Source of the DNA: Notolepis coatsorum
Taxonomy: Eukaryota; Chordata; Actinopteri; Aulopiformes; Paralepididae
Length of the DNA stretch: 64,000 bases
Reading direction: 5' to 3'
Assembly: GCA_963971535.1 (NCBI GenBank)
Contig: OZ020594.1
Coordinates: forward strand, 112,062,251 to 112,126,250
A program made the position numbers and the translations under genes. How positions within the stretch are numbered: the first letter of the stretch is position 1; each line of letters starts with the position of its first letter. Under the pieces are notes generated by a model. The model was not told the DNA's origin and searched no databases. It saw nothing but the letters and a program-made list of their open reading frames with translations. Shown here one piece after another: positions 1 to 9,623 of the stretch.

Positions 1-456
1 AAACCCAGGAAGTGACACGGTTCCAGTACCCGACCTGCCAGGTCTGAGTAGAGCTTAAATATGGACGACCAGAAGTCTGCTAAGCTAGGACACGACCAAA
101 ATGTGTGGTGCAGTCCGGCCGGGGCTTGTTTGCATCTGTTACAAGTAGGACTAACCTCAGGGAACATTTGACAGTTTGAGTTTGGATATATGTAGCCGAT
201 GTACAATCTTAAATTGAATAAGCCTGTGTCTCGCACAAATAGATGAAGCGTGAACATTTGTCATTTTAACAGCAGATACTTTCCAGATACGTTGCCATCG
301 TCCCGACAGAGCGCTGTTGACGGGGAGCTCTGATGGGTTCGCTTGGTGGTGTTATTAGCATTGAACAGCTAACCGAAAGCTAGCGTTAACTAACGTTAAA
401 GTTTTAGCTTTAACGTTACCTTGGCTAAAGTTGGGGCTATTCATAATCCAGCAATA
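1..456 (+). promoter_or_regulatory. Likely promoter and 5' UTR upstream of the ppp1r21-like exon
   Basis: The stretch precedes the ATG at 457. It starts with an AGGAAGTG motif (ETS-like) and carries several AACGTTA runs, including inverted ones at 380-420. No TATA box is evident. The promoter role is inferred from position only. Confidence 0.25.
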
Positions 457-509
457 ATGGCTGCTGACCTGCAAGCAAAGTACAGCAAGTTGGCAAATGA
501 GTATTCCAA
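457..509 (+). CDS. ppp1r21: Probable first coding exon of a ppp1r21-like gene (KLRAQ-domain protein)
   Basis: An ATG at 457 opens a short reading frame, MAADLQAKYSKLANEYSK, which matches what I remember of the N-terminus of PPP1R21 (KLRAQ1), where it leads into the KLRAQ coiled coil. PPP1R21 acts in endosomal sorting and binds protein phosphatase 1. Only exon 1 is visible: after TCCAA there is a possible GT splice donor at 510 (GTTAAAT, weak), and the frame then runs into intron-like sequence. No exon 2 follows in the window, so either intron 1 is very long or this is a stranded exon. It lies just outside the inverted repeat that starts near 706 and has no second copy at the right arm. The recognition rests on a short peptide; the exact exon end is uncertain by a base. 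Confidence 0.5.
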
Positions 510-979
510 GTTAAATCACATTTTCACATTACAGTCTTTCCATCTACCGGTAGCTCATGCTAGCTAACCTAACGTTAGCTCACGTTAACGTCGTCACTGA
601 TCGACCACCTCGCGTACACAATTAATGACATGTTGCGGACAGCCATATCGGTGACAATGTTTAGCTTTTAGTGCCAAATGATAAGAGTCTGAGGCGGAGT
701 CTCAAAAGAGAATGTTTAATATTTATTGTGCAAAAATCACAACAAAAAAACTGAGCCTTGTGGAAGCAAGTGCAGCAACGAATAATGTCCGTGTGGAACT
801 AATGTGCCAACAACCTTTCCGTGGGTGAACTCATTGAGATAGTTTTCAATTACTGATACTAATACTAATCTATACAATCACCTGTTGTTGAATAAATACC
901 ATTACTTTATAGTTATTACTAAAAAACAGTATATATAAAACGGTAACTGTGTACAAATTTCTTTTTTATAATTTATATA

Positions 980-1110
980 ATTATTTTTTTTTATGTATGC
1001 ACTGGTATCGGTATCGGCCGATACCCAAAGCTTAGGTATCGGAATCGGGTCGGGAAGGAAAAAATGGTATCGGAACATCTCTATTTGAGATCAGGCGGGC
1101 CGCTGCGTTC
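980..1110. repeat. GATACC-rich repeat with a 36-bp L2 fragment, left arm
   Basis: GGTATCGGCCGATACC-type palindromic motifs of a common fish DNA repeat, ending in GAACATCTCTA, followed by a piece of L2 RT (TTTGAGATCAGGCGGGCCGC). The mirrored copy lies at 22941-23075, so the scrap was there before arm duplication. Confidence 0.6.
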
Positions 1111-1499
1111 TGAATGAGTGTCCACTTGAATAACATGTCCACAACATGTTATTTTATAGCCTTATATAATAAAAAGTCCAAACCTTTGTCCAACATCTCA
1201 TCAAGCAGAATCAGCAGGAACATTGTCCTTCTTCCTCTCCACCATGCACTGCTGCTGGGATGTTAGTGGAGGAGGATGCTTTATGACAACGTGGTAATGG
1301 ATCAGACCACCTGTAGTCGATACTGATCACATGTAGCTAGTATCAGCCTGATAGTGGTGTTGGGTATAGGATCTGTGCATCCCTATATATTGGTTAAGCG
1401 TGTTAGGGTGAAATAGTGACCTGTCCCTTTGTTACTTTCAAAAGCAATGGTTACAACAAATTACATTTAAATGATTTTATGCCCTTCTTTCTAGACTTC

Positions 1500-2834
1500 A
1501 TGGCCTTACAGCTCTCTGTCTGTGAAGAGGAGGTTCCCCCTGAGCAGCAGGAGAGGAGCCCCAGTCTGGTCCAGGAGGAGCCAGAGCTCCTCCAGATGAA
1601 AGAGGAACAGGAGGAACTCTGGATCAGTCAGGAGGGAGAGGAGCTTCCTGTCTCTGTGAAGAGTGAACATGATGAAGAGAAACCTCAGTCCTCACAGCTC
1701 AGCCAAACCCAGGACACAGAGCCCCTCCAGATTAAAGAGGAACAGGAGGAACTGTGTCAAGATCTAGAGGAGGCTGATGGCTCCAAGATGACCCTACAAC
1801 CTATGAAATGTGAAAATGAAGGTGAGAACACTCTGTCCTCACAACTCAGCCAAAACCGGGACCCAGAGCAGATTAAAGATGAACTAGATCAAGGGCTGGA
1901 AGAAGCTGATCTCTCCAAGATCACAGTAGACCCAGTGAAATGTGAAGATGGTCAAGAGAACGCTCTGTCCTTCCAGCCTCTTCAAACCCAAAGGGAGAAA
2001 AACAGAGAAGCATACTCTTTACCCAGCACCTCAACTGAACACATGAAAACAGAACCTGAAGGAGAGGACTGTGGAGTAGCAGAACTAGCCAGTAACTTAG
2101 ATCCAGCTGGTGATTTAGAACCAACTAGAGATAGCCAGCCTCTCTCTTCAGACTGTTCTCTAACTGAGACTGATGACGGTGATGATGACCGTTCTGGAGC
2201 TGAGACTGATGACGGTGATGATGACAGTTCTGGAGCCGAGAGTGATAATACTGATAAATGGAAGGAGAGTGGAGGTCCAGGTTTGATGGCAGTAAAACAA
2301 AAGACACAGAAAATACAAACGTTGTCTAACAGGTCTGGGTTCAGCAAGAAGAGAGATCTGAAGATACACATAAAAAATCATACCGGAGTGAAACCAATTG
2401 GTTGTTCAGTTTGTGGGAAAGGGTTCAGTAAGAAGGCATATCTGAAGAGACACATGATAACTCATACTGGAGAGAAACCATTTAGCTGTTCAGTTTGTGG
2501 GAAAGGGTTCAGTATGAAGGGAGATCTGAAGAGACACATGAGAACTCATACTGGAGAGAAACCATTTGTTTGTTCAGTTTGTGGGAAAGTGTTCAGTCGG
2601 CAAACACATCTGAAGGGACACATGATGACTCATACTGGAGAGAAACCATTTAGCTGTTCAGTTTGTGGGAAAGGGTTCAATCTGCAAACAGATCTGAAGA
2701 GACACATGAGAACACATACTGGAGAGAAACCATTTAGCTGTTCAGTTTGTGGGAAAGGGTTCAATCAGCAAACAAATCTGAAGAAACACACTAGAACTCA
2801 TACAGGAAAGAAACCAGTTAGTTCTTCTGTTTAA
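1500..2834 (+). CDS. C2H2 zinc-finger protein, 5 fingers (left palindrome copy)
   Basis: A 444-residue frame from the ATG at 1500. Probably a nuclear DNA-binding regulator; the target is unknown. The N-terminal half is acidic and fish-typical (VCEEEVPPEQQE, then repeats of the form QIKEEQEELCQDLEE, then two DDGDDD blocks). The C-terminal part (2391-2810) has five C-x2-C-x12-H-x3-H fingers joined by TGEKPF linkers, preceded by one relic finger lacking both cysteines ([14 protein letters not shown]). A pyrimidine-rich splice acceptor ends in CTAG at 1494, so translated sequence very likely starts in an earlier exon not identified here, and the ATG at 1500 is only the first in this exon. AATAAA lies 20 bases after the stop. 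Its inverted twin is at 20867-22538. Confidence 0.85.
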   Translation: MALQLSVCEEEVPPEQQERSPSLVQEEPELLQMKEEQEELWISQEGEELPVSVKSEHDEEKPQSSQLSQTQDTEPLQIKEEQEELCQDLEEADGSKMTLQPMKCENEGENTLSSQLSQNRDPEQIKDELDQGLEEADLSKITVDPVKCEDGQENALSFQPLQTQREKNREAYSLPSTSTEHMKTEPEGEDCGVAELASNLDPAGDLEPTRDSQPLSSDCSLTETDDGDDDRSGAETDDGDDDSSGAESDNTDKWKESGGPGLMAVKQKTQKIQTLSNRSGFSKKRDLKIHIKNHTGVKPIGCSVCGKGFSKKAYLKRHMITHTGEKPFSCSVCGKGFSMKGDLKRHMRTHTGEKPFVCSVCGKVFSRQTHLKGHMMTHTGEKPFSCSVCGKGFNLQTDLKRHMRTHTGEKPFSCSVCGKGFNQQTNLKKHTRTHTGKKPVSSSV

Positions 2835-2853
2835 GCTGAAAGTAGACTTAAAG

Positions 2854-2859
2854 AATAAA
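2854..2859 (+). terminator. Polyadenylation signal AATAAA of the left zinc-finger gene
   Basis: Canonical hexamer 20 bases after the TAA stop; the mirrored copy is present in the right arm. Confidence 0.6.
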
Positions 2860-2924
2860 GAGAACAGGTCCCCAAACACAGTTTGCAGTATATTAACTAG
2901 AAACCCCATGTACTTTTTTAGAAG

Positions 2925-3326
2925 AAGAACACACACACATGCGAGATGGGCGACACACAGGAACACTCACACACATGCACTGATGAAATGTCTCTCTGCA
3001 CTTTTCCCATCCCGTCGTCCTTCCCCCCCAAGGGCAGCCGGGAGCAGACATGGGCCGCGCCCGGGGACCAATCCAAGTGCTCCTGTCCATCTTCGTCAGG
3101 GACGCGACAGCGTTAGCGATCTGTTCTGCATGTTTTTCCTTTGGGTTTATCTTATCTGGAGGGGAAACCCTTGCGAGTACGGGCAGAACATGCAAACTCC
3201 ACACAGAAAGGCCCGGGAGATACCCCACCTGGGTACCTGGCAACCTGGTCCCTAAGTGGGAATCGAACCCAGGACCTACTAGCTGTGAGGCGACAGTGTT
3301 AACCACTACACCACCGTGCCGCCCAA
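2925..3326 (-). mobile_element. tRNA-derived SINE, left arm copy
   Basis: Read on the minus strand it starts with GGGCGGCACGGTGGTGTAG (box A-like TGGTGTAGTGG) followed by a box B-like GGTTCGATTCC, the internal RNA polymerase III promoter layout of tRNA-derived SINEs. The body ends in CA/TG-rich sequence near 2940. It sits in the 3' flank of the zinc-finger gene and is duplicated in the other arm. Confidence 0.65.
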
Positions 3327-3334
3327 ACATTGTT

Positions 3335-3550
3335 CCCATACTAAGTAGTATACTCAATAGGAACCCCATGTACTTATACTAAGTAGTATACACAACAGGA
3401 ACCCCATGTACTTATACTAAGTAGTATACACAATAGGAACCCCATGTACTTATACTAAGTAGTATACACAATAGGAACCCCATGTACTTATACTAAGTAG
3501 TATACACAATAGGAACCCCATGTACTTATACTAAGCAGTATACTCAATAG
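3335..3550. repeat. 38-bp tandem array, left arm
   Basis: About five to six units of ACTTATACTAAGTAGTATAC plus ACAATAGGAACCCCATGT. Each unit contains the near-palindrome TATACTAAGTAGTATA. Confidence 0.85.
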
Positions 3551-4389
3551 GAATCCTTAGGACTTGTTTTTGTTTTGTGACTGATTTCCGTTTATCTTCA
3601 TTCATATCGAACACAAAGATTCTGTACCTCCTTTTTTGATTTAGTCAATAAAATATATCTCGTATGCTTGTTTCGACTCTTTCATTATGAGTGTTATAAT
3701 TTCAAATGCTGTGTAGCCATTAGGACATGATATTTTACTGAAGTTAAAAGTAAAATACTCTACAGAAAATAGTTGCTAAATGAAATGAAAAGCTCTATAG
3801 ACATTAATGTTGAGTTTTTCAAATGTATTATTTTGGCACAAACACGGTGCCATTTAGCTCCATTGTATTGGAGTGACAGCGGACATCTCTACTGCAGATA
3901 TGTCGTGCCCTAGTGGGCTTCGCTCATAAGTAGTTCAAGGTAGCAGTCAGAAGACTGAGGTGTGACAGCAACAGTGTATTCCTTCAATAACTGGTGGCGC
4001 CAGAGAGCATCTGACAGAACCTCAGAGCCTGTTTCACCACAGAACTGGTGGGTCACGTGCTTGAAGCTCTGATCCCTAGGAAGACTTCAGTGTTCAATGT
4101 TGACAGACGGACACATCACATTGGACCTGGACTTCAATTTAAAAACAGAAATGGACTTCTATAATGTTATTACTGTATATATTATATATTATGTTGTATG
4201 TATCAATGTTGTAGAATGTGGCTGCAATATTATCATTCATTGATAATTGTTTCACGGTAACAATTAGGGATTGGAAATGTAGCAGCCAGAATAGTGATTT
4301 TGTGTTCATGAAGTTTTTATATTAATTTATTCTCATTTACACTAATCTAATTTGATTTAAAAATATTTAGTTTTTGTTCATATTTATGA

Positions 4390-5010
4390 TGGTATGGCTA
4401 TATTATTAATATGTGAGAAATATCTTAATGTTGTGAGTTTAACCTATTAGCCTCTCCCCGTAATATAAGGAACAGGAAGTGATTTCTTTATGTCAGTAAG
4501 AGTTTAGAGATGTAACCTAGGCAGAAAAATAATGGTTTAATTTAAAACAAATGTCTCATTCTCCGTTGCTACTTTACTGTTTGTTGGATACCATTCCCCC
4601 ACAGAGATGAATGTTGGTTTAGTGCCTCTACACTATATATAATATAATAATGATCTCCATCAGGTCGGTTCTGTCCACCTGTCTATCTCTGTCTGCAGCT
4701 AACCTCACAATAGGGCAGTTTTGGAAAAGTATTTTAAGTTAATTAATTCCCATCATTGAAATGCATATTCAGTATGAAGTTACAGCTTTTCACCACAAGA
4801 GGGTGATATTACACAGGTTCGCTGGTAATCAGCTCTCTGGCACCTGTTAACAATATATAGACATGCCATAGTGAACCTATTGTCATTGATATACATGCAT
4901 TACAATTATTTATGAATAGATTATTGTCCATTGCAATAAGCCCCGCCCCTTTCATATCTCATGAACCATTCATCGTACAGACTTGTGGGAGGGGTTAATG
5001 AGTGGTGGGG
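4390..5010. repeat. Repeat segment R, copy 1
   Basis: A segment running from GATGGTATGGCTATATT to GAGTGGTGGGGGCTT. Copies of it or of part of it occur at 5994-6302 with 8634-8867, at 37955-38775 and at 62066-63120. No coding potential seen. It may be flank of the zinc-finger locus or an unclassified repeat in its own right. Confidence 0.7.
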
Positions 5011-5076
5011 GCTTCCCCTGGAAGGTTGGTGGTACCGTTCAAAACGGGCGTAAAAGCTGTTCAGCTCATCCGGTAG

Positions 5077-5855
5077 GGATTGATTGATTGATTGAAAACT
5101 TTATTAACAGATTGCAGAATGGGTACATTACAGTTCGGCTCAATACAAAACAACTAAGAGGATACAGACCAGAAAAAGCCCTTTGTCTTGTTTACATCGG
5201 GGTCCCCCATTTTCAATTCATCAGGACATTTATGACATACACACAACTCACGCCACAGCCCTCGTCTGCTCCCGGCTGCCCTTGGGGGGAAGGAAGGACG
5301 ACGGGATGGGTTAAGCCCAGAGGAGTATCGCATCGGCGATCCTAAAGACAATGCATGTGTGACCGGTGTGATCTTACTGCGTTGTGTATTTCGATTCAAC
5401 CCCTGTTAAGGGATGGCCCTGAGTGGGAGTTGAACCCCGGTCTCTCTTGCTACTGGGTCTGGATGCCTCTGGGGAGTGAGTTTACTTGCAGTACCGCTTA
5501 ACGTCCACAGCCACTTCACTTACTGTCCCTCGTGACTGTGGATAGACTGCGGTACCTCTGTTACACATGCGTGTGTGTTCCGGTGTGTGTGTGCCGCTAA
5601 CATTGAGTGTCGTTGCATGCCAATCAAAGACCTCTGCGACAGGTCTTGCATTATTATTATTATAGATATACAGAACTGTGAAATAAAGAGATCATAAAAA
5701 ATATTTACATCCGAAGGGGAAGAAACTGTACATTGGTGGGGGGGGGGGGGGGGGGGGGGATTTGGACATTTACTGGGGCCAGTTTCTAATTGCAGCCTCC
5801 CGTAGGTGCTCTTTGAGAGTGGTTTTGAAGGAGGGTAGGGATTCACATTCCTTCA
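5077..5855 (-). mobile_element. Family A LINE 3' end with an inserted SINE-like element
   Basis: The minus-strand 3' tail of family A, ending in (TCAA)n at 5077-5095, is present at 5096-5230, and more of the same LINE (GTGCTCTTTGAGAGTGG) at 5760-5855. The middle (about 5235-5700) is foreign; on the minus strand it has a box B-like GGGGTTCAACTCCC at about 5425, so a tRNA-type SINE is likely. A run of about 22 G lies at 5738-5759. Confidence 0.6.
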
Positions 5856-5861
5856 GGGATG

Positions 5862-5993
5862 GGGGACCCTGATGTAAACAAGACAAACGTCTTTCTCAGG
5901 TCTGCATCCCCTTAACAATTGTGTGTATTGAGCCGTACTGTATTGTACCCATTCTGCAATCTGTTAAATAAAGTTTTCATTCATTCATTCATT
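5862..5993 (+). mobile_element. Family A LINE 3' tail at the palindrome centre
   Basis: GGGGGACCCTGATGTAAAC through AATAAAGTTTTCATTCATTC. It faces away from the minus-strand copy next to it, which makes the palindrome centre itself symmetric. Confidence 0.75.
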
Positions 5994-6138
5994 CAAGCCC
6001 CCACCACTCATTAACCCCTCCCACAAGTCTGTACAATGAACGGTTCATGAGCTATGAAAGGGGCGGGGCTTATTGCAATGGTCAATAATTAATTCATAAA
6101 TAATTGTAATGCATGTATATCAATGACAATAGGTTCAC

Positions 6139-6193
<55 letters not shown>

Positions 6194-6302
6194 AGTGAAT
6201 GGGTAAAATGTGAGTAACAAATTGTAAAGCGCTTTGGATAAAAACGCTATATTAAAAAAAAAGCAGCCACTAAACCAACATTCATCTCTATGTGGGGGAA
6301 TG
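5994..6302. repeat. Repeat segment R, copy 2 (first part), with a SINE tail and (TA)n
   Basis: Reverse complement of 4870-5010, then (TA)n at 6142-6186, then a SINE tail (GTAAAGCGCTTTGGATAAAA) at 6186-6265, then the R sequence ending at GTGGGGGAATG. The SINE tail sits where a whole SINE is found in the R copy at 62325-62580. Confidence 0.7.
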
Positions 6303-6439
6303 TTGGGAAAGTTCACTTTCTACATGAACTAGTTCAGTTCACAGTTCACAATTTTTAAAATGAACTAGTTCAGTTCATAGTTCATAATAAAAAAATTTGA
6401 ACTAAAGTTCATGGTTTCAAAAAAGAACTAATTTATAGT
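6303..6439. repeat. Degenerate GAACTAGTTCA-rich repeat flanking the L2 insertion
   Basis: Three tandem-like blocks built on GAACTAGTTCAGTTCA. Together with 8586-8633 it forms an insertion in R bounded by a 16-bp direct repeat, TCTATGTGGGGGAATG, at 6287-6302 and 8634-8649. The class is not recognised; hAT-like remnant or SINE are both possible. Confidence 0.5.
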
Positions 6440-6451
6440 TTATAGTTATTT

Positions 6452-8573
6452 AATTTTTATACATTTACATTTACATTTAGTCATTTAGCTGACGCTTTTA
6501 TCCAAAGCGACTTACAAGTTCTGTACGACAAGCCATCAGGAAGGGCACAACTCTATCAGCTGAGTAACAATGTTCGTCAAAGTGTTGAGTGCTACAGTGT
6601 AGGTTAGTTTATTAGGACAAGTGCATGACAGTATGGTTAGTTAGGGTTAGATCATTTTTTTTTTTTTTTTTTTTTAATTCAGATAATGGTTGAAGAAGTG
6701 CGTCTTTAGTCGACGGCGAAAGATTGGACGTGTTTCGGCTGTCCTAACTGGGGTGGGTAGTTCATTCCACCATTGTGGGGCAAGGACTGAGAATAGGCGA
6801 CTTCTCTTTGATGACCCTCCCGGAGCTTGGATAGGAGTAGGTCTGAGGCGGCCAGAAGAAGCAGAGCGTAGGGGTCTTGAGGGTGTGTAGTTAGAGACCA
6901 TTGACCGGAGGTAGGCGGGAGCAGTTCCCTTTGCCGCACGGTATGCTAGGTCGAGGGCCTTGAAGCGGATTCGTGCAGCAATGGGGAGCCAGTGCAGGTC
7001 CTTAAGAAGTGGGGTGACATGGGCCGACTTCGGTAGGTTTGAGATCAGGCGGGCCGCTGCGTTCTGAATGAGTTGAAGAGGCTTAGTGGCAGTGGCCGGG
7101 AGGCCAGCGAGCAGTGCGTTGCAGTAGTCGAGGCGGGAGATGACTGTTGATTGGACGAGGAGTTGGGTGGATTCTTTTGTCAGGAAGGGGCGGATCCTTC
7201 TGACGTTGCTCAGGAGGAATCGGCAGGTTCTGGTTGTCGCTGCGATGTGAGCAGAGAAGTTCAACTGGTCGTCGAGGACAACACCAAGGTTCTTGGCGGT
7301 CGGGGACTCGGTCACAGCTGCATTCTCGACTGTGATGGAAAGGTCGGTCAGGGGGGAGGATTTGGCCGGCAGGTGGAGCAATTCTGTTTTGCTTAGGTTC
7401 AGTTTGAGGTGGTTGGTCGTCATCCAGGCGGAGATGTCGGACAGACAGGCCGAGATCCGCTCAGAGACGTGGATATCTGAGGGAGGGAAGGAGAGGAAGA
7501 GTTGAGTATCGTCGGCATAACAGTGGTAGGAGAAGCCATGAGACGTGATAATGTTACCCAGTGATTTAGTGTAGAGGGAGAAGAGAAGGGGTCCTAAAAC
7601 CGAGCCCTGGGGGACACCCGTCCGCAGGGGGCGGGTGGCCGACAGGGTCCCTCTCCATGACACTTGGTAGGAGCGGTCATTGAGGTATGATGACAACCAT
7701 GTCAGCGCAGAGCCAGCCACTCCCATTCCTGCGAGGGCCGCGAGGAGGATCTGGTGGTTGACTGTGTCGAAGGCTGCAGATAGATCTAGGAGAATCAGGA
7801 CAGAGGAGAGGCCTTTCGCTTTTGCTAAGTGAAGTGCCTCTGTGACCGCAATGAGGGCTGTCTCTGTGGAGTGACCAGTTCTGAAGCCTGACTGATTAGG
7901 GTCTAGGAGGTCATTCTGTAAGAGATAAGCAGTAAGTTGGTTGGATACAGCACGTTCAAGTGTTTTAGAAAGGAAGGAGAGAAGAGAGACAGGACGGTAG
8001 TTGCCTATGACGGTAGGGTTCAGGGATGTTTTTTTTATGAGGGGCGTGACTCTGGCTTGTTTTAGGGAGGTGGGGACCACCCCCGAGTTGAGTGAGGAGT
8101 TGATGGTTGCAGTTAGGAATGGGAGGATGTCTGGTGCTATGGTCTGGAGGAGTGGGGAAGGTAGCCGGTCCAGCTGGCATGTAGTCGGACGGTTCGACGT
8201 TACCAGTGTCAGGGTCTCGGCTTCTGTAATGGGAGAGAAAGATGACAGAGTGAAGGATGAGGTTCTCGATTCAGCATTTGGAATGGGTGGGGGTTGGGAG
8301 AAGGAGCTGCGGATGTTCTCCACTTTTTCCTCAAAGAAGATCGCAAAGTCTTCAGCAGAGAAAGATGATGGAGGGGGGGGTGGGGGGGGAGTGAGGAGGG
8401 AGGACATGGTAGCATGCAGTTTGCGAAGATTCTTGGCAGAGGCCTCGATCCTATGGTGAAAAAAAGAAGCTTTGGCATTAGTAATGGTTTTGGAGAATGT
8501 TAACAAGAGGTTGTGATATGTGTCGATGTCAGCAGTGAGGCGTGACTTTCTATACTTCCTTTCAGCTGCTCTC
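6452..8573 (-). mobile_element. 5'-truncated L2-clade LINE with 12-bp target duplication
   Basis: Bounded by the direct repeat TTATAGTTATTT at 6440-6451 and 8574-8585. Its 3' end carries the fish L2 tail (GCTGACGCTTTTATCCAAAG, then repeated ACATTT). It begins inside the linker before the RT and so lost ORF1 and the endonuclease. It is the best preserved LINE coding sequence in the window. Confidence 0.9.
6674..8506 (-). CDS. L2-clade reverse transcriptase ORF2, N-terminally truncated but uninterrupted
   Basis: A 610-residue frame without stops. It would copy the element's RNA into DNA at a nicked target. RT blocks are in order: YRPVSLLSFLSKTLE, then LLDLSAAFDTVNHQ (catalytic Asp), TGVPQGSVLGPLLFSLY, and CYADDTQLF (catalytic pair), followed by the C-terminal LHWLPIAARIRFKALDLAY and a final THFFNHYLN. 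The frame is open upstream to the insertion edge at 8573, so the ATG used as start is arbitrary. The missing N-terminus, including the AP-type endonuclease, makes it unable to move by itself. The intact frame suggests a recent insertion; it is absent from the duplicate at 62.3 kb. Confidence 0.9.
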   Translation of the reverse strand: MLTFSKTITNAKASFFHHRIEASAKNLRKLHATMSSLLTPPPPPPPSSFSAEDFAIFFEEKVENIRSSFSQPPPIPNAESRTSSFTLSSFSPITEAETLTLVTSNRPTTCQLDRLPSPLLQTIAPDILPFLTATINSSLNSGVVPTSLKQARVTPLIKKTSLNPTVIGNYRPVSLLSFLSKTLERAVSNQLTAYLLQNDLLDPNQSGFRTGHSTETALIAVTEALHLAKAKGLSSVLILLDLSAAFDTVNHQILLAALAGMGVAGSALTWLSSYLNDRSYQVSWRGTLSATRPLRTGVPQGSVLGPLLFSLYTKSLGNIITSHGFSYHCYADDTQLFLSFPPSDIHVSERISACLSDISAWMTTNHLKLNLSKTELLHLPAKSSPLTDLSITVENAAVTESPTAKNLGVVLDDQLNFSAHIAATTRTCRFLLSNVRRIRPFLTKESTQLLVQSTVISRLDYCNALLAGLPATATKPLQLIQNAAARLISNLPKSAHVTPLLKDLHWLPIAARIRFKALDLAYRAAKGTAPAYLRSMVSNYTPSRPLRSASSGRLRPTPIQAPGGSSKRSRLFSVLAPQWWNELPTPVRTAETRPIFRRRLKTHFFNHYLN

Positions 8574-8633
8574 TTATAGTTATTTTTTCAATACGTTGCT
8601 GGCTGCGAGCTATTATTTGTAAAAAATATTATA

Positions 8634-8867
8634 TCTATGTGGGGGAATGGTAGTCCAATAAACAGTAAAGTAGCAACGGACAATGAGACACTTGTTTTAA
8701 ATTAAACCATTATTTTATTTTTCTGCCTAGGTTACGTCTCTAAACTCTTACTGACATAAAGAAATCACTTCCTGTTCCTTATATTACGGGGAGAGGGGGA
8801 GGGGTTGATAGGTTAAACTCACAACATTAAGAGATTTCTCACAAATTAATAATATAGCCATACCAGC
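8634..8867. repeat. Repeat segment R, copy 2 (second part)
   Basis: Continues R in reverse complement from GTGGGGGAATGG to AATATAGCCATACC, where family C begins. R resumes at 18757, with about 40 bases of R lost at the insertion site compared with 38558-38600. Confidence 0.7.
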
Positions 8868-9623
8868 ATCTACCCACCAGCCCTGCAGCAGCTACCCACC
8901 AGCCCTGCAGCAGCTAGCTACCAGCATCTACCCACCAGCCCTGCAGCAGCTAGCTACCAGCAGCTACCCACCAGCCCTGCAGCAGCTAGCTACCAGCAGC
9001 TACCCACCAGCCCTGCAGCAGCTAGCTACCAGCAGCTACCCACCAGCCCTGCAGCAGCTAGCTACCAGCAGCTACCCACCAGCCCTGCAGCAGCTAGCTA
9101 CCAGCAGCTACCCACCAGCCCTGCAGCAGCTACCCACCAGCCCTGCAGCAGCTAGCTACCAGCAGCTACCCACCAGCCCTGCAGCAGCTACCCACCAGCC
9201 CTGCAGCAGCTTGCTACCAGCAGCTACCCACCAGCCCTGCAGCAGCTAGCTACCAGCAGCTACCCACCAGCCCTGCAGCAGCTTGCTACCAGCAGCTACC
9301 CACCAGCCCTGCAGCAGCTAGCTACCAGCAGCTACCCACCAGCCCTGCAGCAGCTAGCTACCAGCAGCTACCCACCAGCCCTGCAGCAGCTAGCTACCAG
9401 CAGCTACCCACCAGCCCTGCAGCAGCTAGCTACCAGCAGCTACCCACCAGCCCTGCAGCAGCTAGCTACCAGCAGCTACCCACCAGCCCTGCAGCAGCTA
9501 GCTACCAGCAGCTACCCACCAGCCCTGCAGCAGCTAGCTACCAGCAGCTACCCACCAGCCCTGCAGCAGCTAGCTACCAGCAGCTACCCACCAGCCCTGC
9601 AGCAGCTAGCTACCAGTAGCTAC
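8868..9623 (+). repeat. 36-bp tandem array, first block (5' region of family C)
   Basis: About 20 units of AGCTAGCTACCAGCAGCTAC plus CCACCAGCCCTGCAGC. Units vary by loss of the AGCTAGCTACCAGC part. Read in three frames it gives Pro/Ala/Gln-rich open frames that are not genes. Confidence 0.95.

Larger units (their letters stand above)
706..5010. repeat. Left arm of a giant imperfect palindrome
   Basis: From about 706 the sequence is matched in reverse complement by the stretch ending at about 23,360: a GATACC-rich repeat (980-1085), the zinc-finger gene, a SINE, a 38-bp tandem array and the R flank follow in mirrored order. The match breaks at about 705, where the left side reads into the ppp1r21-like exon region and the right side into unrelated AT-rich sequence. 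The arm is about 4.3 kb; the right arm is about 4.7 kb once its three LINE insertions are removed. Confidence 0.85.

Noticed and set aside
3050-3382. Frames of 110-158 codons over the SINE in both palindrome arms
   Set aside because: They lie on a tRNA-derived SINE and occur on both strands; no protein similarity.
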